Part shown: in pieces, positions 42,400 to 54,035 of the stretch
Layout: each line of letters starts with the position of its first letter
How positions within the stretch are numbered: the stretch's first letter is position 1
NCBI RefSeq assembly: GCF_040802235.1
Contig: NC_133167.1
Location: 1,565,001-1,629,000, forward strand
Origin: Manis javanica
Taxonomy: Eukaryota > Chordata > Mammalia > Pholidota > Manidae
Direction: 5' to 3'
DNA length: 64,000 nucleotides
The notes under the pieces: generated by a model
Databases searched by the model: none
What the model saw: only the letters and a program-made list of their open reading frames with translations
What the model was told of the DNA's origin: nothing
Position numbers and translations under genes: made by a program

Positions 42400-44895
42400 C
42401 AGATATTAGAGACCAGGGCTCTCTGAGAGTGGGCCCCAGCATTTAGGGCAGGAACCAAAAATACTGAATCTAAAGGTATGAGTGAATTAGAGATGAAAGC
42501 ACCCTGAACAAATTACAGTTGGTTTTGAGTCATCTGAGTAGCCCAGAAAACCTCAATTGATTTCCCCATTGCTCATATCCCTAGACACCCAACAGACATG
42601 AAAAAAGTATTTTCTGAATGAAGATAACATATCCTAGCTCCCCACTAACTTCTACAACAACTTTTCAAACACAATGTCCAGTACAAAACCAAAGATAACC
42701 AGGCAAAGGAGATAAGACAATATGAACAAAACTGTGCAGAAATAACAGCCAATTGAAAAAGATAAGCAAGTGCTCCAAATATTGAGATGAAAAAACACAG
42801 GCTCTAAAATAACTATGTTTGAGGAGGAAACAGACAATCAAAAATGTGTCAGAAAAACTGAAAATATTTTTTTAAAGATTTTGGAATTTTTAAAAGTATT
42901 AAAAAATAAAATAACTGAATTTTTCCAAAAAAAAAAAAAACTGCATCAATGGGTTTAACAGCAGTCTTAAAAAAGCATAGCCGAAGGGAGAATTGGTGAA
43001 CTAGAAGGCAGACAAGCAGGAAATATGCAAAATGAAGTATGAAGGACAAAGGAAGAAAATTAAAGAAGGAAAGATATATGAAGATCTGAGTGAGAAAATT
43101 TAACACACATTAAGTTTAAGAACCAAAAAAAGGAAGAGAAAAAAGGTAAGTTAGTAGCAATTTGGAAAGGTAATGACTGAGAATTTCCTGGAACTGATGA
43201 AAGATATCATTTTCAGATGATTCTCAAAGTTTAGTGAACTCCACACTGTATAAATAAGAAGTAAATCATACTGGACACTTCACCGTGAAAGAAATTATCC
43301 AGAATGGACCACAGAGGAATTTAAAAAATATAATAGAAAGGTGATACATGGACATTAAGTTTAGGTACTAAAACTAGATACATTCTCTAATGAGAATGCA
43401 TTTCAGTAAAGATAAGGAAAAATTCTAAAATCTGAAAGAGGTAAAAAAAGAAAAGACTGGTTCATTCAAAGGAATATAATTTAACTAACTTCTTAACAAA
43501 AATTGAAGCCAGATGATAATGGAATGAAATCTTCAATGTATTCAGGGGGAAAAAATGGCAATCTAGAATTCTAGAATACTATAAGAAGACAATATACCTT
43601 TCAAGAATGAGTAAGAAAAAAAGATATTTTCAGATAGAGGAATAAACAAAACACAACAGAGAATTTCCCACAGGCTGATCCTCATGAAAGGAAAGTTTGA
43701 AGGGACAAGAAAATAATGTCCAGTGAAAGGTCTAAACCTCAAGGAATAAAGAGGGTAAATATGCAGGTCATGTAAACAAACTGACTAAATGGTCATAACA
43801 GTGCACTGTGGGTTAAAAAAGGTAGAAATAAAATACATGACAACAAAATAGTACATTTCTTCAAACCTCATAATATAGCATGGAAACATGCAAAGAGAAC
43901 TTGAGTAAAACCTCAGAGAAATAGGCAAAACATTCTCATAAAGGGAAATTTCAATGTACTTTTTACAGTAATAGATAAAGTAGATCTATAATCAGTAAGG
44001 ACATACGTTTGTAACAAAACAAAATCAGTAAACTTAATGAGCATAGAGCATACCTCCCATTATCAGCCAAATACACATTTTTCTCCAATACATACAGAAC
44101 ATTTACAAAAACAATTGGTCATTTTCTGGGCTGTGAAACAAGGGCTGAACCCCAGAGAGCACTTTCTGTTGTCACAGAGAGTATGCTACAAAATAATAAC
44201 AAAAAGGTAATTAGGAATCTTCATATATTTGGAAATTAATATTCTTCTGAATAACCCATGGGTTCAGAACATCTCAAGGGAAATCAGAAATTATTTGTGT
44301 TGAACAATAACAAATATTGCATAAAACACTGGTTAGATGCAGCTAATGCTGTATTTTGAGGAAAATATATAGCCTTATACATCTATATTAGGAAGAATGC
44401 TAAAAATGCATGAGCTACCATTTATCTCAGTACATTTATAAAAGAAAACCATAAATCCTACAAAAATATTAAGAAAGAATAACTTAATAGGACCACAGAT
44501 TAATAGAATAAGAAAGAAATAGTTATTAGAACAGATAAACACGTCAGTTATTTGAAAAGCTAACATTAATGTTGATAACTCTGGTGAGTCTCATTAGGAA
44601 CAGAAAGAGAAGGTGTAAGTAGGCAAAACCACAAATGAAAGCAGGGAAATTGCTACAGATCCTACAGATATGGCAAAGGTAGTAAGGGGATACTGTAAAA
44701 AAAAATCCAATGATTTTTAAAAACATATTTGAAAATGTAGATGAAATGGGAAATTCCTAAAAATTCATCAAAACTTAAGAAGAAATAGCAGGCCTATGAT
44801 GATTACTAAAATTGAATCATTAGTGAAATTTTTTCCCCCTAAGAAAACTTCAGGTCTAGACAGCTCCATTGGAAAATTCAACTGAAAGGGAAGAG
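42400..44895 (+). mobile_element. Ancient L1 (L1M/L1ME-type): ORF1 to ORF2 5' half
   Basis: In order: ORF1 coiled-coil region (42,640-43,030, e.g. CTGCATCAATGGGTTTAACAGCAG and GGTGAACTAGAAGGCAGAC); ORF1 C-terminal part (43,180-43,700: CTGGAACTGATGAAAGATATC, GAAGCCAGATGATAATGGAATG, ATACCTTTCAAGAATGAG); ORF2 endonuclease region (44,040-44,400); and the segment before the RT domain (44,740-44,885: TAGATGAAATGGGAAATTCCTAAA, CAGGTCTAGACAGCTCCATTGG). All frames are broken by many stops and indels. The RT domain itself is missing; the next sequence jumps to the 3' end. Confidence 0.82.
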
Positions 44896-44904
44896 ATGAA
44901 TAAA

Positions 44905-45065
44905 TTGTATGGATTCCATACGCTACGATGCTGAACAGCAATGCAAATGAGCAAACCACAGCTACACTTCAATAAAATTCATAAATATGGTTTTGAACAA
45001 AAGTCGGCAAGTACAAAAGATACCTACAAGATGATTCCACTGATTAAAAATTCAAAATGCTCCCA
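44905..45065 (+). mobile_element. L1 3' portion after internal deletion
   Basis: GAACAGCAATGCAAATGAGCAAACCACAGCTACAC and AAAAGATACCTACAAGATGATTCCACTGATTAAAAATTCAAAA match the late ORF2/3' UTR (AGCAATGAAAAGGAATGAACTACTGATAC ; AGTACATACTGTATGATTCCATTTATATGAAATTCAA). Joined directly to ORF2 5' sequence, so the middle of ORF2 is deleted. Confidence 0.75.
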
Positions 45066-45759
45066 TCATGAACTGAAAGACACTTGCTTTCTGAGAAAGA
45101 AAGGCAGGCAGCCCCCAGCCTCCCACAGCCAAGACGGCAGGAAGGAACTTCACCTTCAGAACAAACTCACACGATTTAATTGCTGGCGCTGAAACCCTCT
45201 CTGATTCCGAAGTGCAGGTAGCAGAGTTGATGCCTCCCTTCTTTGTTCTACCCCATCTCGGGGCCTAGTCCTCAAGAGCCACTCAGTAAAATCTCGTTTG
45301 TTTGAAAAAATACCATGAGAGTGTCTTCCCAGTTCTCAGTCATGTTTCTGCTGTCAGTCCCGGTGAAGACTGAAAGCTTTTGGGAGTTTGGGACCTGCTG
45401 AGAATAATGAAGAAAAAGCTTCCAAGTTAAGACCTGGGACTTCTCAGCATCCCCTTTTACAGACATCGCCCATCAGACATTCCTGACAAATGAAGTCTCT
45501 CTTTAGAACTTCTTTTTAGTTAACGGAAAACTTCCTAGAGCTTAGAATGGCTCTACCATCAAAAACTATGAAATATCAATACTTCCCATGTTATCATATC
45601 ATTCACATTCATGTGTGTTAAAGATATAAAGTGTTACTGAAGTACTTAGTAGCAGACTTTCTGATCATAAATTGGGCTTTTCTCTAGTTATCTAACAGGG
45701 AAGTCCCACATTCTTGGCAGATTTTTTTTTAAAAGGCTTCTGTTGCCAAGAAGTTTTCA
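45066..45759. other. AT-rich unique sequence, no gene
   Basis: Non-repeat sequence between the L1 and the candidate regulatory block; nothing recognisable. Confidence 0.4.
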
Positions 45760-46640
45760 AAAGTTACTATTTTTATAGAGCCTATAAAAATGCAGCATAT
45801 TCACTCTCCCTGCTGACTCTGCAGAACCGTTCAAGCCCCAGGCCCTATTTCCAGAGCCCAGTTGCCATCTGGGCCTTGCGCAGATGTTTCGGCGGGGCAG
45901 AGCCCTCCAAACACAAGTTTTTGTTCATTGTATTAAACAAAAGCAGCCCTGTTAATTTTGGTTCCATTCAGGACCGAGTTTGGAGGGGGGAAGAAAATCA
46001 ATATTTGCTCAGAGGAGAAGAACAAAATCAGTAGGGGGAAAACAATTATTTGCTGGCTTTTCAGAGAATATTACAAATAATGATGGTTCAAAACTAGAAA
46101 AGAAACGTTCAAAGAATTGCCCGACACAAGCCCTTTAATCTGTGCTTCAGTTTACCCTCTGGTTCATTCTTTCTATGACGAACTTGAATCCATGAAAATT
46201 TTTGTAGGAATACAAACTAATTGCTATGCAAATGCCAACCTTCCCTGGTGTAGAATGCTTTCAGCTGTAAGGGATCCCATAGCGGCCAAGTTCATTGCAA
46301 CACACTCGATTGGCAAGAGGGCAACGGCGTTTGCTGAATACAATAGGCAAACGTCAGGCGCCTATGAGCCAGGAAGGCATAGCACGTTTCACAATCCCAA
46401 GTATTAGGTATTCCGGGAAATCAGCCAATGCCGGTCGGCTCCTTCACGATCAGCCGAGAAAAGTGCACCCTCTTCCTCCCACACCCCTGCTGCATTTTCT
46501 TCCTTAACACGTTATTAAAATATGAGCACCGGTGGAAGATAGAGTCACGGTTAATCAGATGCCGTAATTTATAAATAGATCGTCACTCAGCAGACAGTAT
46601 TTTCTCCTTGGAACAAACGGATCATTAAGCCCAAATATGA
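45760..46640. promoter_or_regulatory. Candidate long conserved regulatory block
   Basis: Some 880 bp without any TE or tandem similarity, of balanced composition, next to a CpG-rich block. It holds a MEF2-like CTATTTTTAT (45,768), an octamer ATGCAAAT (46,226-46,233), TTAATTTTGG, several TAAT/ATTA cores, GCCAATG (CCAAT, about 46,427), TTATTAAAATATG and TTTATAAATAG. It also retains many CpGs (GGCAACGGCG, GCCGGTCGGC, CACGATCAGCCG) in otherwise AT-rich DNA. This looks like vertebrate-conserved enhancer sequence, but conservation cannot be seen from one genome. It contains a 96-codon plus-strand frame (46,117-46,407) discussed in the findings. Confidence 0.42.
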
Positions 46641-46919
46641 CTCATTTTATTAACCCGGGGACTCAGGTTGGATTTCACAAAGCCAGAGGCCTGCATGTTT
46701 TAAGACACCAACCCTTGAAGGATGAGGAAGTCAAGGGCTCCCGAAACAAGAAAGCAGGAGACTCCCGACGTTGAGGATGGAATCTGAGCATCTCCCCCTC
46801 CTGCTGAGCCGAAGGCCCCCAGGCAGAGCTGTCGCTGCTTGGCACCTGGCGCCCACATCCTGGATTTCCCCTGCTATTTGAGTGATTTGCCCAATACCAC
46901 CAAAGGGCGGAGCAGGTAG
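46641..46919. other. Transition to GC-rich DNA
   Basis: Unique sequence joining the AT-richer block to the CpG island; no feature. Confidence 0.35.
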
Positions 46920-47960
46920 TGACAGCCGCGAGCTCCGTTTGCCGGGCGGAGACACTGTGGCCACGCCCACTGGTGGCCGTGCCTGGGAAGAGCCCCGTGC
47001 ACAGCCAGGGAGGCTCTCGGAGCCCTCGGCCCCACGTGACGAGCCCTGTGGCTTCGCGGCTGGTCTGGGCTCCTTCTCCCCCCGGCAGCTCCCCCACCTG
47101 ACCCCTGGCTCCCTACGCCGAAGCGTTCACCTTTCTTTCAGTGCGTTTTCCACCATCGACAAGCGCACAGCCAGGACCCTGCCCTCAGACTCGCGGGGGA
47201 GGGGGCCCCGCCAGGACTGCCCGGAGCGTGGGTGATCCTGAGCAAACCGGTGTTTCCTGCCTGGTTAGTCGTGACTCCTCCGACCTCACAGCCAATGTGC
47301 GTCACCACCACCCGCCGTGGGCGACGGTGGGTCTTTCAGCCCCGGGAGCACAGAGGCTACCGTGTCAGTGAGACTCGGGGTGCCCAGGACAGCCACCGCG
47401 GGTTAGGACTCAGTGACATGCAGCGGGCGGGGGAGGACCCTGGCCCTGCTGTCTCAGCCCAGAGGGGAGGCCAGCCCCACGGTGACGGGATAGCGGCAGG
47501 TCAGTGGTGGGGCGATGGCTGCCCAGGGCTGCTGGAGGCCACAGCACACCGGCTACTGCTGGGAAGGCAGGCCCTTGGGCCGGCCCCCAGACCGAGAGGG
47601 CCACTGAAAAGTCCCCGGGGAGCTCCCTTGGGGAGAGCGCCCGGGCTAAAGGCTTTCTTAGGGGAATGGAGGGAGGTGGTGAGAGGGAGGTGGGTCCCGA
47701 CACCCCAGACAGGATGTGCCCTGCCCAGCGTGGCTGCAGCCTGCACACTGCCGCTCCCAAGACGGGACGTGCCCTGTGGTCACTCCCTGACCCCGCGCTC
47801 ACTGTCAGATGCCTGTCCTTGGTGTCCCGGAGCCACGTGGACTGTGCAGAGCCGACGGGGCGTCTCCGCAGCCCTGCATTTAGTCATCACAGTGGCAGCC
47901 GACGTCCACCACTATGGGAGCATTCCCATCAGAGGCCCGCAGACCCCACAGATCCGGGCT
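46920..47960. promoter_or_regulatory. CpG island-like block
   Basis: Direct count gives about 26 CpG in 46,920-47,235, and CpGs continue at lower density to about 47,960. GC content is high and no TE is present. There is no clear TATA box. A 3' splice-site-like TTCACCTTTCTTTCAG ends at 47,139. A 253-codon plus frame (47,232-47,993) spans it but has no domain and Arg/Pro/Gly bias. This is the best promoter candidate in the window; direction of transcription is unknown. Confidence 0.55.
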
Positions 47961-50584
47961 TCTTTCTCTTCTTTGCAGAGAACTGGCTGGTAAGCGTTTA
48001 CCAGCACGCCACTGGCTCCAGGGCAAAATGCCCGCACACTCAACACGTCAGGCTACCTTCTCCTTGATGCCCTGAGCCAGGCTCTCTTCTGCCTGGCCGA
48101 GGTCTGGAGTGGGAGACAGCTGCGCTCTCCCTGCCTCCCCGTCCTCTGCCACCCTCTGTCTGTCTTCACACCATCCTGCAGTGTGCCCACCAAGTGCGGG
48201 TCTGCCCAGACTTCTGACATCGGCCCATGCTCACTGGGCTGTGCAGCAAATGTACAAAAGAGCTGCCTCTCCCCTAAGTAGGGCTGGCATCAGGGCAGAT
48301 GCCATTGTACAAAAGGGTCAGGAAAATGTAACAGGAAAGTGCTGGCAGATGCGGCCCCCGGCCCGCTAGCCCACGGAGGGCCACGCAAAGCTCTCCATGG
48401 TGAGGCCTCGGGGCTGTGTTTTGTTCCCAGACTCTCTCAAGAAGATGGGAAGCTGACCTACCCTCCCTGGGGCTGCAACACCTCAGAGAGCTGTGTACCT
48501 CGGCTGCCAACACCACCTCCATTGGCCTGGACAGGGGCTTCAGGCACAGGCCAGGACTGACCCAGGAAAGTATTTTCACAGCTACAGAAAGGCTTTTCCA
48601 CTTAAATCCTCAAAAGTAGGTTGTCACCCCCTGGGAGGAGGAATCTCAGCAAAGCCCATGTGTCACTCCAGCCACAAGAGGCCACAGGCATGTTCTGTTG
48701 TGCCTCGTCTGCCCACCGAGCCCAGCCTAGGTCACCACCCAGCCCCCCAGGGTCCGGTGCAGCCCTATGATGTATCTGTCGGGGGCATCTCAGAGTCCGA
48801 GCAGGCGGATTTCCAGCACTGTGCCAGACAGGGTGGGACAGATCCCCTCCCCGCAAGGGATTCAACAGCTTAGCCACAGGGCCACCCCGGTCCACCAGCA
48901 GAGGCGGCCCACCTGCCAGATTCCACTCCAGGGAGAGGGCAGCTGGGCACGCCAGGGGCACACAGGCACTGTCCCCACCAGCCTGACCACTGGAGCATGC
49001 CCCCCACCTGGCATCTGAGACCAGGGCCCATCCAATCATAGACCCTCGTGGCTCTCACCCTGCAGCAGGATGGGCAGCCATTTGGAAACAACAACTGTGT
49101 GCAAAATGATACGGTGGCCTGTCCTGTCAGAAGACAGACATGCAGTTCAGCTCCCCAGGCAGGCCTGGGGCGCTCAACCTGCACCCACTCTTCTGTCCAG
49201 CTGGGCCACTGGTGGGCAATGAGGGGACAGATTCAGGGACTTAAGCATTTTATACATGGTTCAGTGATTTTCCAGAACAGCTGCTTCAGGACCTAGACAA
49301 TTTCTCTGGAAGCTTTGTGTTAACCTGCCGAGGAATTCTGACTGTCAGCTCCCTGGGAGGTGGCCCAGGGTCCACAGCAAGAAATCAACTCAGGCCAAGT
49401 CTGGGCCTGGAGACGGTGGCCAGCACATCTACTCTTGCATTGAGCAGCCCTGAGAGATCCCAGCCCTGTCCCCTACCCCCCTGGGAGCTGCGATCCAGAC
49501 AGGATGGGCACTCGCCTGCCTCAAGGGGCATGAGGGCCACAGGGAGACAGGCCACAGCAGAAGACGGCCCAGGGTCCAGCCAGTCACATGGGAGAGCCCT
49601 GGCCTCAGGCCTCGGGGTAGGTGGTGGTGCCCTGGGCAGTCTTTCTGGTGAGCGTTCTCTGGGTCCCACTCTGGGACGGCCTTGAGTGATGTCCCAGGGT
49701 GCCCGCAGCAACGTGTGTCCAAAACCTTGTGCAAACATCGATGTGCCCCTTTCTATCACACTGGGGGCGCTGAGGGCGAGGGCCCTTAGGGTCTTTCCTG
49801 AGCTACGACCATCACCTCACCGCGGGCACCACTCCCTGTACGGGAAAGAACACCGTGCGATCCTAGGGAGGTAGAGGCTGAGGCTCCTGGGCGATAATTT
49901 TGCCCAAAGGTACCTGATAGGAGATGGTGAGGCAGGACCCAGCCTGGAACTCAGCCCCACGTCTCGGACGCCTTCCTGGGACACCCTGCCGCACCCACAC
50001 ACCCAGCTCCTGGGACGGTAAGGGGAGCTCAGCGCAGAGCCAGCCCTTCCTGGAGCCGGGCTGCCGAGTGTGTCTCAGAAGGTCTTGCCTCACGTTCTAC
50101 GAACACGGACGTCAAGGAGCCCATGCGAGAGCCCGGGGCTCGTTGTCCTGCCTTCCCTCACCCGGCTGTCAAGGGTGTGGAGATTAAGGAGGGCCCCCCC
50201 GGGAGGAGAGCAGAGCCCGCCTAAGGCTGCAGAGCTCTGTCGGGACTCAGCTGCCGTCACTGGGTTCGGGGGACTCAAGGCAGGGGGTGGAACCAGGAAA
50301 GCGGCCTGCGGACAAAGGGAAGGGTTCGGGTGCTCCCCGCCCGGAGGCTGTGGCTGGGAACGCGTGGGAGGGCTGACTAGACGCGGGGTGTCCTGTGTGA
50401 TTAGTTGGCGCTCTCTGCTTGGTCCAAAGTCGGACAAAAATTAGGGAAGCCCTCAGTTATTGATCAAGTCCTGGTCATTCGGGGCTGATTGCTACAGGGC
50501 TTGTTGTCTCACAGCTGAGTTTCACTAGAGATGCTGGTCTGACTTCCTTCAAGGAGACGACCTGTAGACAACGGCTAGCTTCCT
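47961..50584. other. GC-rich unique region, no gene
   Basis: No gene or repeat I can support in about 2.6 kb. Confidence 0.4.
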
Positions 50585-50649
50585 GGGCTGGTCACCCCAG
50601 CTAAGGGGCAGTTACCGGGCTGGTTACCACAGCTAAGGGGCTGGTCACC
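50585..50649. repeat. Two-unit tandem duplication, 32-33 bp
   Basis: GGGCTGGT(C/T)ACC.CAGCTAAGGGG followed by CAGTTACC or CTGGTCACC, present twice in tandem (50,585-50,616 and 50,617-50,649). Confidence 0.8.
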
Positions 50650-53344
50650 AGAGGCTGTAGGTCAGAGTGCTGTTTTCATATGGCCTGGCCATTGTCTGTT
50701 TGTACCTCAGTCTCTCAAAGGACACCCCAGCGCCTCCAATGCAGTGGCCTGCGGGGCTGCCCTGCTGGGTGAGGGCCAGTCCGGGCGGCCAGTTCACAGC
50801 CAGGCCAGACCATGTCAGTGGGGCTGCATCAAAACCCAGCTCAGGTGCAGAGGGGCCGCACTGTGCATTCATTCTACCTGAACTAGCCTCGGAGTGGGGT
50901 CTCCTCCATTGGGGGGAATGACCCCCCGTGGCCGCTGAAGCGGCACTTCTGGATGAACACATCGGGCAGCCCAGAGGTCCCATCGCTTTGTCCTGCTCTC
51001 CCGGCGGCAGCCAGCCCTGGGGGTCCTCCGTCCCACACTGTGTCACTGGCACCCCGGGGGGTGTGGGCCACCCCTGTCCGGCCTCAGGCAGAGCCCCTGC
51101 CCAGTGCTTCCTCGCCTGCCACCTGGCAAGGCCCTGTGGACACGAGGGTGACCTCTTGGTGTCTTCTAGGCCTCCAGATGTCCTGTGTGCCCCCAGCTAG
51201 CCTTTGCCTGCTCCTCAGACACCAGGACCCCTTCCCTATCTGCCTGCTGCCATGACGGCTCCTTCTCTGGGGCCAGACCAGGCCCGGCAGCCCCGAGGAG
51301 CCCTCACCCGGAGGCTTTATCTAGGTAGTAAGCCACACACCCCCTGCTCTGTTCATGAGCCCCGAAGCTTATACTGGGGCTTTCTAGCTCCACTGTCAGG
51401 GTTCAAAGCCAGCAGGGGGTGGGGAAGAGCAGTGACCTCACCTCCTGCTCAGGGGCTCCCCATTCCGAGTCCTCCTGACTCCTCCCCCAGCTTGAAACGG
51501 GTCTTGGCGGGTCTTGGCTCCCCACCCAGCCTCCTCCGCCCGTGGGTGTCAGGCAGGACACCCCCACAGGCCCCCCATGGCGGCACCGGCCCAACCAGGA
51601 GAGGGTGGCCAGGGCGAGAAAGTGAGAGGGAGGGCCAAGGTCAGGCAAAGAAGGTGCCCCAGAGTAGCCACACCCAGGAGGGAGCAGGTCGGCTGGTCCG
51701 GGACGGGCAGCAGGGCCTGCGCAGTGGAAACACCCAGGGCCTCACCCAGGGCCTTTCCTCTTCTGCTCACTCGCACGTGATGAGGCGCATCTGCACACCC
51801 CCACCCCGTTGGTGCTTTCACCCCCCAGGGCACTGGCAACATCTGGAAGCACGTGGGGTAGTTGCAGCTGGGGACAAGGAGTGGACGGCTGGTTTCCCGG
51901 GGTGTGGGGCCAGGATGTGCTGCAGACCCTTGCCCAGGAGGCCTGGCACAGGCCACAGCTCCACAGTCACCGTACATTCGCCCTCTCCAAGTTCTTCTGA
52001 AGGTGGGGCCTGCGCGCCTCTGGGACACTTGGCCATTCTGAGGAGAACAAGGCTCAGACAGGAGCCCTGGCTTCCATGGTCTTCAGACCCAGCGGCAGAA
52101 AATAAAATGCAGCTGAGTTGAGGGGCACCCAGATGCATCGGATCAGCAGACAGGGAATCCCGGGAGCAGACTGAGATGCAGTGATAGATGTGCCTCTCTG
52201 CCAGCATTCAGGAGCAGGATCTAGTGGACAGCCTGAGAGCTACTGTTAAGGGTAAACTAGGGGAATCAGCAAGACTGGAGCTGTCTGCACCTACTCCGAT
52301 GTGACATGGGGACGGTGGGCTTGCTTTTGGTGGTGAAGCAGGTCTGCCAGTGGTCCAGGTGCGGTTGCCCACACTGACATCTCACCAGAGGAATTGCTGC
52401 TGGCAAATTAGAAGCTGGTGAAATAAAGGTATGATCTTATTCCCACCCAAGTGCATGCAACCCCTCGTCTAAACAGCTTCCCAGGACGTAGGGAAGGGGT
52501 GCCTTTGTTTCCAAGGAGCGGGGAGAGGCTGCATTTGGGAATTCCACCCCCAGCAGAGGCGCCAGTTCGCAAGCTGTGTCCCCGTCTCGGCAGGGACTCA
52601 TCCAGAGAGGGACCAAGGGCCCTGCCAGGGTACAGTGTCCTGCTCTGGGGTTTCCAGGCTGGACACGAAAGAGGTTTATCACTCTCCCGTGCCCTGGTTT
52701 CCCTCTCAGTGCCTGGGTGATAATAGGAAATGCTCACCAAGTTCCTGCCCCAAGTCACGTTCCTGTGGTTTTGCAACAGATTTTTAAAGCTGGGACATTT
52801 TCGTAAGTTTTAAAGCAAAGGCTAACCATGTGAGGGCCATCTGTGGACCCTCGTCAGCAGAGCCGCCTCTGACCCCTACCAGCACCACTTTGATGACCCG
52901 CCCTGCCCGTAACAGAGCAGAGTGCTTCTCAGAGAGGCCCCGTCACATGAGGAGGTGTTCAAACAACACGAAGGGCAGTGGGGCTCAAGCCAGGGAGTGG
53001 GAGGCTGCTAGTCCTGGGCCAACTGGTTGGTAGAGATTCCGTTTCCAGCTGGAATGTGAGTTTCACAATGTCTGCTTCCCTGATGTCTTCCCACCCTTAA
53101 TGTTTCTTCTGGGTTAGCCGCCGGCTTGCAAAGCTCAACCCAAGAAGCATCTGAGCCTTTGGGGGCTGCACATTTGTCCTACAAACCCCAGAGTTCTTTG
53201 GGATTAAAAGATTCTGATGCAGCTCATTGTCCTTAAGGCCCAACAGTTATAACTGTCAAGGCTGCTTCACACCCGGCCCTTGAACTTGCTCCCTCTGCAA
53301 ACCCAGGAGGGCCAGGAGATACTGCAGCCATTCCTGCCTGCCAC
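50650..53344. other. GC-rich unique region, no gene
   Basis: The longest open frame of the window (305 codons, 51,204-52,121, plus) lies here. It has no recognisable domain, extreme Pro/Gly/Ser/Arg content and overlapping antisense frames, so I do not call it a gene. Confidence 0.45.
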
Positions 53345-53445
53345 ACTTTTGTAACTGTGTATCAATAAAACTTTATTAACAGAAAAGATGAAAGACAGTG
53401 GGCTGGATTTAGGCCCATAGGCTGGAGAGTGCCAACCCCTGTCAT
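53345..53445 (+). mobile_element. hAT-type nonautonomous DNA transposon, 3' half
   Basis: TGTGTATCAATAAAACTTTATTAACAGAAA, then GGGCTGGATTTAGGCCCATAGGCTG and the terminal GTGCCAACCCCTG, matches the right half of a common mammalian MER element ending in TTTGCCAACCCCTG. The left half with the opposite terminal inverted repeat is not present or unrecognisable. Formal name uncertain. Confidence 0.8.
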
Positions 53446-53527
53446 AGGAAAACCAAGGTTGCCCTAAGTTGATTGCTGTTGCAGGTGGGTTCACTATGCT
53501 CTTATTTCCACTTATTTATACACAAAA

Positions 53528-53540
53528 TACACACATGTAT

Positions 53541-53572
<32 letters not shown>

Positions 53573-53575
53573 ATA
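53528..53575. repeat. (AC)n microsatellite
   Basis: Pure AC run about 53,541-53,567 with eroded ACACATGTAT edges. Confidence 0.95.
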
Positions 53576-53599
53576 CTTTGCATATACATCTATAGGGTT

Positions 53600-54035
53600 G
53601 GAAATTTTCAACTTTTTTAGAGAAAGTTAAAATCTAGATAAAAAATCCTCGATTCAACTATAAGTGTGTTCATTGCAATGTTATTTATCATTTTAAAACC
53701 GTGAGAAATAACCAAAGTGTCCAATAACGGGATTGATTAAATAAGTTATGGTAAACTGTACAATAGAATACTATGCAGTCAATAAAAATGATGTCGTAGA
53801 AAACCGGTAACAGGAAAAGAACTCAACGCGTGCATGGCAGGTATAATGCTGCACCTGTGTGACCGAGCATGTTCGGAGGCAAATAATCCAGTGAGTACAC
53901 GTAGGAAGTAGGCAAATAAACTGACAAATACAGAAGAGGGAAAATAAAGGAGAGAAGGGAGGGAGGGGGACAAGAAGAAATATTAAAGGGAGTTGTCTCA
54001 GGGCAATAAAATTGTAGATGTAAGAACTTTATTCT
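53600..54035 (+). mobile_element. L1ME-type 3' end
   Basis: GTGTTCATTGCAATGTTATTTATCATTTTAAAACCGTGAG, CCAAAGTGTCCAATAACGGGATTGATTAAATAAG, TTATGGTAAACTGTACAATAGAATACTATGCAGTCAATAAAAATGATGTCG is the diagnostic late-ORF2/3' UTR sequence of old L1. The tail continues to about 54,035. Confidence 0.85.

Noticed and set aside
42143..44959. Minus-strand hydrophobic Phe/Leu/Ile-rich frames resembling membrane proteins
   Set aside because: They are antisense readings of A-rich L1 sequence (poly-A read as Phe/Leu/Ile).
47232..47993. 253-codon plus frame across the CpG island
   Set aside because: No domain and an antisense 130-codon frame overlaps it. CpG islands routinely give such frames. Kept only as part of the CpG-island description.
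51204..52121. Longest open frame (305 codons, plus)
   Set aside because: No recognisable domain; Pro/Gly/Ser/Arg-rich; opposed by 81-, 159- and 129-codon frames on the other strand. Expected by chance in stop-poor GC-rich DNA.
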